DNA from: Methanolobus chelungpuianus
Lineage (GTDB): Archaea; Halobacteriota; Methanosarcinia; Methanosarcinales; Methanosarcinaceae
Length of the DNA stretch: 64,000 bases
Direction: 5' to 3'
NCBI RefSeq assembly: GCF_024500045.1
Contig: NZ_JTEO01000006.1
Span: 288,336-352,335 of the forward strand
Numbering within the stretch: position 1 is the first letter of the stretch; each line of letters opens with the position of its first letter. Positions 16,081 to 23,121 of this stretch are shown piece by piece. A program made the translations under genes and the position numbers. The notes under the pieces are model-generated. The model searched no databases and had not been told where the DNA came from. It was given only the letters and a program-made list of their open reading frames with translations.

Positions 16081-17397
16081 GTGCAAAAATCGAATTCACG
16101 GTCAAGTTTGAAAGATTCTTGTAAACCCAATACTGTTGAATCATGGAAAAATTCACGCATATCTATCGACCGTACGCATCATGTTTTAGCAAAAAGTTCT
16201 CTGTACGATGCTAGATTTGACGAAGTACTTGCATTCCATCCTCCCGGATTTGCTCCTGTTAGAAAAGCAGAGGAATGGTTTTACATAAACCCTAATGGAG
16301 AAACGGTCTTTGGTAGGAAGTTCACAAGAGCATTCGGTTTTTATGAAGGCAGAGCTAGTGTAAAAATGGATAATGATTGGTACCATATCGATGAAAACGG
16401 TAATCCTGCATATGAGAGAAAATTTGCTTGGTGTGGGAATTTTCAATATGGACGTTGTACCGTTAGAGAAAATGATCTCATATATCACCACATAACTGTA
16501 GATGGCGATGATGCTTATCCCGAAAGATATTGTTACGCAGGAGATTTTAGGGAAGGTTCAGCTGCAGTTAAGCTGGCTAATGGCCTTTGTACTCATATTG
16601 ATGAAGATGGGAAGACCATTCATGGAGAGTACTATCTTGAACTTGATGTCTATCACAAAGGATTTGCCAGAGCACGGGACGAAAAAGGGTGGTGTCACGT
16701 TGATTATTCAGGTAAGCCTGTATATCAAAGACGATTCCAATCAGTTGAACCCTTTTATAATGGTCAGTCTCTATGCAAAGACAGCAATGGTAAATTTGTT
16801 ATCATTGATGAGAATGGTTCAGAAATCATGGAGCTTCCTTCCGAATCATCAAAATCAAAACTTAGTGGTCCAAAGATATTAATCATTGGAACTCTTGGTG
16901 CTGGCAAGACCACTATTGCAAAAATGATGGCTGAACACGTGGGATTGTCTTTTGTTAGTATAGATGGTTTCAGGCAATTATTTGGAGACGGAACTGTTAC
17001 AGGAGAATATAAAGCATGGGAAAGTTTCATTGAAACATGTGAAAGGCCTGAAGGATCTGTTCTTGAATTCTCAGGTGCAGGACCTCATACTTACGCCGTG
17101 CGTGAAGCACTTTTGAATTCAGGAATGCCTGTTATTTTGATCTGGCTTGACACTCCTCCGAAGATTAGTACCATGAGGATTTTAGATCGAACCAATAAGG
17201 TTCCGACACCTTTCCCATGGGGCGACCTCCATGAATCTGCAGATTCCATCTACAAAGGAATTGAAATGACATGGTCAGAAATATGGACTGCAAAAAAAGA
17301 GATACAGGCAGCTATATTTGAAAATGATGGTACAAAGTCAATTGAAAGCATCTATGATGAATTGGTGGGATTTGTGGATGGTGAACTGAAATGTTAA
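16081..17397 (+). CDS. WG-repeat protein fused to a P-loop kinase-like domain
   Basis: A 438-residue protein. The first 260 residues consist of about five or six WG-type repeats of roughly 40 residues (Y/H-I-D-x-x-G-x-x-x-Y/F-x-R-x-F then a G-x-A-x-V strand). The rest is a small NTPase with Walker A GTLGAGKTT at about residue 270, VSIDGFRQLFGD and LIWLDTPP, resembling adenylate or shikimate kinase-like small-molecule kinases. The start is a GTG with AAGGAGG upstream, just after the radical SAM stop; an earlier in-frame ATG would overlap it by 38 bp. WG repeats are usually binding surfaces. The kinase substrate is unknown. Confidence 0.75.
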   Translation: MQKSNSRSSLKDSCKPNTVESWKNSRISIDRTHHVLAKSSLYDARFDEVLAFHPPGFAPVRKAEEWFYINPNGETVFGRKFTRAFGFYEGRASVKMDNDWYHIDENGNPAYERKFAWCGNFQYGRCTVRENDLIYHHITVDGDDAYPERYCYAGDFREGSAAVKLANGLCTHIDEDGKTIHGEYYLELDVYHKGFARARDEKGWCHVDYSGKPVYQRRFQSVEPFYNGQSLCKDSNGKFVIIDENGSEIMELPSESSKSKLSGPKILIIGTLGAGKTTIAKMMAEHVGLSFVSIDGFRQLFGDGTVTGEYKAWESFIETCERPEGSVLEFSGAGPHTYAVREALLNSGMPVILIWLDTPPKISTMRILDRTNKVPTPFPWGDLHESADSIYKGIEMTWSEIWTAKKEIQAAIFENDGTKSIESIYDELVGFVDGELKC

Positions 17398-18803
17398 CTC
17401 ACGATGTAATCAATCATATGAAAGAATTCGCCAGGAATAATGATGATATTGAAGGTCTTGCAATCTTGGGTTCCCATGCAAGAGGGGATGCCGGACCAAA
17501 AGCTGATATTGATCTTGTTCTTTTTGTCCCCAAAGCAATGCCTGAAAAGATTCTGAGTGAGGCTATGGATTTTCTCTTTCCATTTAATGAATTTGTTATT
17601 AAACCCGATACTAAAAAATGGATAATCTTTCTTGGAAGTGAATTCCTGAGGGTTGATTTGAATGCAATTCAGGAAATTTCAGATATCAAAGTGATGTATC
17701 AAGGTTCACTAATAGACAATCCTGATAAAGCAGTCCTGATAGATAAAAAAGGATTTTTGATCAATACTTTCAGGGAATGGAAAGATGAAACAATTAAAGG
17801 AAAAATTGACCTTTTCTCTCTTGTAAATGTAGAAGTAGAGAAGTTTTTGGATGCTTTTGAAACCGCATCAAGATATGCTAACCAAGGCGACGTCTTCAGA
17901 TTTTACTTTAGTTATAACCTGGCATTTACAAGATATGCTCGCCTTGTGCAACTAGAAAAAGGGAATGATTCATTTTTATACACACCAAGAAGATTCCTGG
18001 AAGACATGAGTACTGATCGGCAAAGATCCACAGAAAGACTTGCTTCTACATTGAAACTATCAGACATCCCTCCCAAATTGGAGCATATGACCGCAGAATT
18101 CTTACTGACCTATGGTCATCTTTACGCAAAATATCCCGAACTTCCAAGAAATCCACGAGAAATATTCACATTCATAAGAAGTGTCCTAAACAGGGATATG
18201 GTGTGGAATTTAAGGGATGTAGCTTGGGTAGCTCCTGATATCTTACAGAAAGGAAAACTATATCGATCATCCACACTTTCCAGGTTTGAATCAAGAAGGG
18301 AGTATGAGTTATTGATCAAGCAGCTGGGAATTGAAAGGATTGTAGATCTTCGTCTTGAGCATGAAATTTCCCGGTATCCCTATACAAAATATACCTATGA
18401 ACTGCTTGATGTCCAGCATTTAGGTATGAATACAAAATTAAGCGCTCCTTTCGTTTTTGGACCATTGACAAGTTCTTTACATGCAGACCTACTGAACAAC
18501 ACGGATGTGATTAAGCAATTCTTTGCATTTCTTGCGAAGAAAGTCCCAACTCTCGTGCACTGCCATTCCGGTAAAGATAGAACTGGTGTGTTGATTGCTC
18601 TTGCAGAACTTATTGCAGGGGTTCCTGAGGAATTAGCAAAAAAGGATTTTCTAGCAACAGGAATGGATTTGAAAGTAAAGGATGCAGATAATCTGTTTGG
18701 AAGAATAGAAGAACTTGGCGGGGTTCATAGCATACTGCAACAAATCGGAGTGCCTCAGGAACATGTCATGGCTGTAAGGCAATGGCTCGGAAATGAATGC
18801 TAA
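17391..18803 (+). CDS. nucleotidyltransferase fused to a tyrosine/dual-specificity phosphatase
   Basis: A 470-residue fusion. Residues 1-130 hold a polymerase-beta-type nucleotidyltransferase with G27-S28, R31 and the catalytic pair D39 and D41 (ILGSHARGDAGPKADIDLVLF), like aminoglycoside adenylyltransferases and MNT proteins. A helical middle follows. Residues about 280-470 are a tyrosine-phosphatase-like domain whose C-x5-R loop is Cys391 to Arg397 (VHCHSGKDRTG), close to the DSP/Siw14 or PTP-like inositol phosphatase type. NMP transfer and dephosphorylation in one chain suggest handling of a phosphorylated small molecule. It overlaps the kinase gene by 7 bp. Confidence 0.85.
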   Translation: MLTHDVINHMKEFARNNDDIEGLAILGSHARGDAGPKADIDLVLFVPKAMPEKILSEAMDFLFPFNEFVIKPDTKKWIIFLGSEFLRVDLNAIQEISDIKVMYQGSLIDNPDKAVLIDKKGFLINTFREWKDETIKGKIDLFSLVNVEVEKFLDAFETASRYANQGDVFRFYFSYNLAFTRYARLVQLEKGNDSFLYTPRRFLEDMSTDRQRSTERLASTLKLSDIPPKLEHMTAEFLLTYGHLYAKYPELPRNPREIFTFIRSVLNRDMVWNLRDVAWVAPDILQKGKLYRSSTLSRFESRREYELLIKQLGIERIVDLRLEHEISRYPYTKYTYELLDVQHLGMNTKLSAPFVFGPLTSSLHADLLNNTDVIKQFFAFLAKKVPTLVHCHSGKDRTGVLIALAELIAGVPEELAKKDFLATGMDLKVKDADNLFGRIEELGGVHSILQQIGVPQEHVMAVRQWLGNEC

Positions 18804-18818
18804 ACTACAGAGGATAAA

Positions 18819-20483
18819 ATGCTTACGATTGGCATATACGGAATCACTGACACTACCTACTACGAAGAAAGACCTACTTATGCACATGACCATTCCATTG
18901 TGATTATGAAGAATGGAGAAGTTGTAAGTGCGGTTCAACTGGAAAGGTACACAGGAATTAAACATGATAACAAATTATCTCTAAGCATAACATCAATCAT
19001 TGAAAAATATGCTGATATTAGTGAAGATATCAGAATAGTATCTGTGAATTCATTTTTGGGTAATTCTTTTATTTCTTCCGATGGCAATCTGAGAATTGAA
19101 CCTCTTTCAAAGATGAATGTAGAGGACATCATTGTACCTGCATATTGCAAATACTATTTTGATGGCCTGAATGAAAAAAAGGTAAAAGCATATGTGATGT
19201 GTCATGAATTTGCCCACGTTGCATCATGCCTGCCTTTTATCGGAAAATTGAAGAGTAATAGTCTGATGGTCCATATAGATGGAGGAGCCTATAATTCCAG
19301 CTCTTCTGTTTGGTACTATGATGGTAAATGCATTCAATGCTTGGATTACAATTGGAATGAACTAAAAGATGTGATGAATAATTTTAATTCAAATCCACTT
19401 GTATGCTTTATTCTAGGGCATGAACTCAAAGACCATCTATCAATTCCAGGGAAGCTGATGGGATACAGCTCATATGGAGAAGCAAATCCAGAAATTATGG
19501 ACTGGCTTCAGGAAAACTCTTTCTTTTTAGATTTTCAAGGAAACGAAGATGAATTGCTTGATATTATAAACATACATTTCAAGACCGATTTTAAACGATT
19601 CGACATTCACAATTTATTTTTCATGGATATTGCTGCATGTATCCAAAAGGATTTCCAGGAAAAGATATTTACCTTTATTGAAAAATGGTCCAACAAAACA
19701 GGAGTTGAATACCTTTACTATTCCGGAGGTGCAGCACTCAATATTATAACGAATTCAATGATTGAAGGTAGTGGTTTGTTCAAGGAAATATTTGTACCTC
19801 CAGCTGCAAGTGACTGTGGTCTAGCATTGGGGGCAGCGGCATATCTGGAATACCTTGATCATAGTGAAATAAAAAAGCAATCACCGTTTTTAAATAATTT
19901 TGACGTACCTTCATATTCAGAACTGTCGGAAATCGATCTTGAAGAAGTGGCAGAACATCTCCAGGAAGGAAAAATCATAGGGATATGTATGGGAGCAAGT
20001 GAGATAGGTCCCAGGGCCCTTGGTCATCGAAGCATAATTGCAAGAGCTGATGATATTGGAATCCGAAAAAAAGTAAGTGAGGATATTAAGAAACGTGAAT
20101 GGTATAGACCTATAGCTCCTATTGTAGCAGATTTTGTTGCTAAGGAAATTTTCACCAGGGACATTTGTGAAAGCAATCTAGCAGCCTATATGCTTGGACA
20201 ATATATCGTGAAGGAAGAATATAGGTCCTATCTTAAAGGGGTAATTCATGTAGATGGGAGTGTAAGGGTGCAGGTAATAAAAGCAGGTGATGAAGGAAAC
20301 AAGAACCTTTATTGTCTGCTAGAATTAATGTACCAGAAATTCGGAACTTTGGGTTTGATCAATACTTCTTTCAACGTAAATGGAAGCCCAATTGTACACT
20401 TTCATGAAGATGCCTATTCATCTGCAAAAAAAATGGGACTCGATGGAGTTGTGGTTAGTGATCGTTTTTATAAGTTTGAATAG
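18819..20483 (+). CDS. NodU/TobZ/CmcH-family O-carbamoyltransferase
   Basis: A 554-residue enzyme of normal family length. It uses carbamoyl phosphate and ATP to build carbamoyl-AMP and then carbamoylate a hydroxyl. Seen here: HDHS near residue 23; MCHEFAHVASC; LMVHIDGGA; the sugar-kinase-like core YYSGGAALN and FVPPAASDCGLALGAAAY; and the C-terminal SEIGPRALGHRSIIARAD and REWYRPIAPIV blocks that define the family. It is last in the operon, 15 bp after the phosphatase fusion. Known relatives carbamoylate Nod factors, tobramycin, cephamycin or hypermodified bases. The acceptor here is not evident. Confidence 0.92.
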   Translation: MLTIGIYGITDTTYYEERPTYAHDHSIVIMKNGEVVSAVQLERYTGIKHDNKLSLSITSIIEKYADISEDIRIVSVNSFLGNSFISSDGNLRIEPLSKMNVEDIIVPAYCKYYFDGLNEKKVKAYVMCHEFAHVASCLPFIGKLKSNSLMVHIDGGAYNSSSSVWYYDGKCIQCLDYNWNELKDVMNNFNSNPLVCFILGHELKDHLSIPGKLMGYSSYGEANPEIMDWLQENSFFLDFQGNEDELLDIINIHFKTDFKRFDIHNLFFMDIAACIQKDFQEKIFTFIEKWSNKTGVEYLYYSGGAALNIITNSMIEGSGLFKEIFVPPAASDCGLALGAAAYLEYLDHSEIKKQSPFLNNFDVPSYSELSEIDLEEVAEHLQEGKIIGICMGASEIGPRALGHRSIIARADDIGIRKKVSEDIKKREWYRPIAPIVADFVAKEIFTRDICESNLAAYMLGQYIVKEEYRSYLKGVIHVDGSVRVQVIKAGDEGNKNLYCLLELMYQKFGTLGLINTSFNVNGSPIVHFHEDAYSSAKKMGLDGVVVSDRFYKFE

Positions 20484-20638
20484 AGCAACATTGCGTTCGT
20501 AATAGTTTGTGTTCAGAAGGTTGAATTTTTGTATCCATTGCTTTAATTCTTACATATTTGAGTTACTCATCAACCCTGCAAGAATAGATACATCTGCTTT
20601 ATTGAATCTACATAGACTTAACTAATGCATAATATGAA

Positions 20639-21139
20639 CTATTTGCTATGTCGAGCATACAATAAATCTGACAACTGATGTTTGAAGTCAGGATCGTATT
20701 TGGAAGAATTTTCCTGCTCAAATTTTTTAGCTAGCAGAATTAGGAATTCTTTAAAAACCGATGCTGGGATATTTGACTTAATTTGATTTACGATATTTAA
20801 GCAAACTGCAAGCTCCTCTCCTTTTATACCGTAGCCATATGATGGATTCAAATGATCAAAAGTCAAATCAAAAGCGTGCCATAAACCACTGTTATCAGAC
20901 TTAAATCCTGTCTCTACATCGCAAGGAACTCCTGTATAATAGCAAAGAAAGTGATGATTTCCAGTTGGATCAATGAATGATGCTTTTTTTAATGCTTTTT
21001 TCACTTCTCTAGAATTGAAGTTCTTTTTTTTCTTATTAAGATCGACTATTTCTTTACATCTTCTACAAAGTATGTCATCACCAGATTTAGGTAATTCTTC
21101 TGAAAAAGAGACTCCACAAATACTACATGGTTTTTCCAC
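20639..21139 (-). CDS. zinc-ribbon HNH-type endonuclease
   Basis: A 166-residue protein. A CSIC ... CRRC zinc ribbon opens the chain. Residues about 63-115 resemble an HNH/beta-beta-alpha-metal nuclease: FLCYYTGVPCD, the core DLTFDHLNP with the catalytic His, and the late CLNIVNQIKSN asparagine helix. It lies on the same strand as, and 89 bp after, a second nuclease that also starts with a zinc ribbon, so the two may act together. A defence or mobile-element role is inferred from the company of McrBC and BREX. Confidence 0.6.
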   Translation of the reverse strand: MEKPCSICGVSFSEELPKSGDDILCRRCKEIVDLNKKKKNFNSREVKKALKKASFIDPTGNHHFLCYYTGVPCDVETGFKSDNSGLWHAFDLTFDHLNPSYGYGIKGEELAVCLNIVNQIKSNIPASVFKEFLILLAKKFEQENSSKYDPDFKHQLSDLLYARHSK

Positions 21140-21228
21140 ATTGTCACCTATCTCAAAATTAAATGTTGGTATTTTCGACTGATTGGCACCTCATCTTAAG
21201 GATTAATCTTTTTTGTTTAATCTCAATC

Positions 21229-21900
21229 TTATACTGAATCGAAAAACTTCACCGCAAAATTACAAAAATCAATTATAACATCTTTATCTAATTCGAATTC
21301 CTCTCTATTACCTAGATAATTATGGCATGTTGGAGTAATCTCTTTGCCATTTTTAAGTTCTTCATATGAAATGCATTTTATGTGCTTTTTTGACACGATA
21401 ACGAAATAACAATTTTCATATGGATAATCTTCAGGTAGCTCCTCGAACTTAAACTCTTCACTTTTTCTGAATTTGACTTCAATAAAAAAGACTTTGTCGT
21501 TTTTTTGAATTACAAAATCTGGCATGCGCCTTATATTAGTTGCCACATCACTTCTTACTCCTTTTAAAAGCTTCATTATTCCTGGAACTGTGTTTTCCAT
21601 GCCATACCTGAAAACAGAATAATCAAGAGATAAAAAGAGTTCTTCAACTAAAGTTTCAGCAATCCTGCCTTTAATCATGCTTTCTTTGTAGTAATGTTCT
21701 CTTTTTGATAAACCATTCTGAGAATTTCTTTCAAAATCTTTTGTATTGCTTGAATCATCATCGGGTTTTTTAATTTGACTGTTGGAAGCTATGAAATCCT
21801 TTTGGTGTTTTCGGCATAAGGCACAATTGTAATTATTCATTGAATAATCATATTCTCTTGGAGTAATCACTTCTTTGCATTTGGAACAAAAATAATCCAT
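21229..21900 (-). CDS. zinc-ribbon PD-(D/E)XK nuclease
   Basis: A 223-residue protein. An N-terminal CSKC...CALC ribbon and a polar linker lead to a restriction-like nuclease core: a conserved helix (GRIAETLVEELF), then RMPDFVI with the metal-binding Asp, and FFIEVKFRKS with the E-x-K pair. This is the standard D...ExK active site. Archaeal Holliday-junction resolvases and many restriction enzymes share it, but I cannot assign a cutting specificity. It is upstream of the HNH gene in the same orientation, a two-nuclease pair at the edge of the defence island. Confidence 0.72.
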   Translation of the reverse strand: MDYFCSKCKEVITPREYDYSMNNYNCALCRKHQKDFIASNSQIKKPDDDSSNTKDFERNSQNGLSKREHYYKESMIKGRIAETLVEELFLSLDYSVFRYGMENTVPGIMKLLKGVRSDVATNIRRMPDFVIQKNDKVFFIEVKFRKSEEFKFEELPEDYPYENCYFVIVSKKHIKCISYEELKNGKEITPTCHNYLGNREEFELDKDVIIDFCNFAVKFFDSV

Positions 21901-22001
21901 AAATTCACCTATAATTGCTTTATTCTATATAATTAGCAATTATATTTAAATTGAATGAATAACTTTAGTTAAGTGAGAATATCTGTTGTGAGAAGGATAA
22001 T

Positions 22002-22760
22002 ATGAAAGGTGACACTAAGTACACTAAAGATTCTCTTAAAAATGAAGCAATGCAAGATATAATAAAAGAAATCAGAACCTGTGATCTTGCCTGCTACACA
22101 GACAGATACACCTTTCCATTAAATAGTCGTATAAACGGAAAGCAGCGCCAGATCAGCGTTGATGAATTGATAAATGGCAGTCCCTTGGTTGATGATTGGA
22201 GAGGTCAACCTGTACTATTCGTTTCGCAGGCACCATCCAAGCAAGCCTGGGTAGATAATGAACTAAGCTCCCAAAATAACTCGTTCCTAACCGATTTTCT
22301 ACTTCCTAAGATATATCCTAATCAGAATTTGAGTGAAGCACTTGAACACTGGAAACAATTGGTCTTCTGGGTGCACACTGCGAACTGTTATCCTTTTGTG
22401 CACACCACTGGTAGAAGCAAGGGCAGGGACAAGGCCCCTGATTTAAGGTGTGCCAACAAATATCTTGACCGTGTGGTCAATAACATGAAACCTGAATTGA
22501 TCATCCTGATGGGTGGAAGTTCAACCAAGTTCTTCTCAAGTTCAATACGATTGCTTACCGAGAATCGAAAGCATTACCCTCCTCTAAAAGATGTCTTGGA
22601 ATGGCAATATTCCAACGGAAACAAACTGATGATAAGTTCTAAAAATGGAAGCAAAGAATACAGGTCGATTGTTATTCCACATGCTGCTAATTGGGACCAG
22701 TTGAATGAGAACGAGAAGTACGCTTATGATCTGGTGTTCCAATCTTTGAAGGATATTTAA
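22002..22760 (+). CDS. uracil-DNA-glycosylase-superfamily protein
   Basis: A 252-residue protein with the UDG fold signatures. The first strand-loop is LFVSQAPSKQAW, equivalent to the GQ/EAPG motif. VHTANCYPFVHTTGR holds the base-pocket Asn, and a central KPELIILMGGSS strand follows. The usual catalytic Asp/Glu after the first motif is not clearly conserved, and the four-cysteine cluster of family 4 enzymes is absent. It may be a divergent glycosylase acting on modified phage DNA or a nucleotide-binding relative. It is monocistronic, divergent from the PD-(D/E)XK gene. Confidence 0.6.
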   Translation: MKGDTKYTKDSLKNEAMQDIIKEIRTCDLACYTDRYTFPLNSRINGKQRQISVDELINGSPLVDDWRGQPVLFVSQAPSKQAWVDNELSSQNNSFLTDFLLPKIYPNQNLSEALEHWKQLVFWVHTANCYPFVHTTGRSKGRDKAPDLRCANKYLDRVVNNMKPELIILMGGSSTKFFSSSIRLLTENRKHYPPLKDVLEWQYSNGNKLMISSKNGSKEYRSIVIPHAANWDQLNENEKYAYDLVFQSLKDI

Positions 22761-23121
22761 AAACAATTTTAAGACTACGAGTGTTTTTATTAACACATGT
22801 TCAGAATTTGAGATTCAATTTAAGAAAAGTGCAGATAATCTATTAACCTAACCTTTAGAAAGAGTATTCTGGATTCATCCCCTGTCAACCAGCAGTAGCA
22901 GTGGTCAGAGAAATAGTGGCGGTTCGTATATACAAACAATCTACGACAGGTTATCCATGAAATAGATAACAAAGGAACTGATGAAATCAGCAGTGAATAT
23001 TTTATCCAAAAGTATTTGTCTTATTAAACTAATATATATATATATACAAAAAATAAAATATTTATATAAGTCATATTAATAATTAAAATTACTTCGTCAA
23101 CTTTTTAGTGTAGGTGTAAGA
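22761..23121. other. gene-free gap with the mcrB promoter
   Basis: No intact gene is seen. About 29 codons with coding character end at 23026 (RQVIHEIDNKGTDEIS) but lack a start, so they may be the tail of a lost gene. An alternating AT run (23030-23046) and a strong TATA box TTTATATA (23061-23068) serve mcrB. Confidence 0.5.
23061..23068 (+). promoter_or_regulatory. TATA box of mcrBC
   Basis: TTTATATA, a near-consensus archaeal TATA box, lies 53 bp before the mcrB ATG. It predicts initiation near 23093 with a leader holding AGGTGT. Confidence 0.6.

Noticed and set aside
22938..23026. Possible gene tail (RQVIHEIDNKGTDEIS) before mcrB
   Set aside because: It has coding-like composition, but no start and upstream stops; it is too short to call even as a pseudogene.
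23030..23070. AT dinucleotide run as a replication origin element
   Set aside because: There is no Orc1/Cdc6 gene and there are no ORB repeats nearby; a TATA box for mcrB explains it better.
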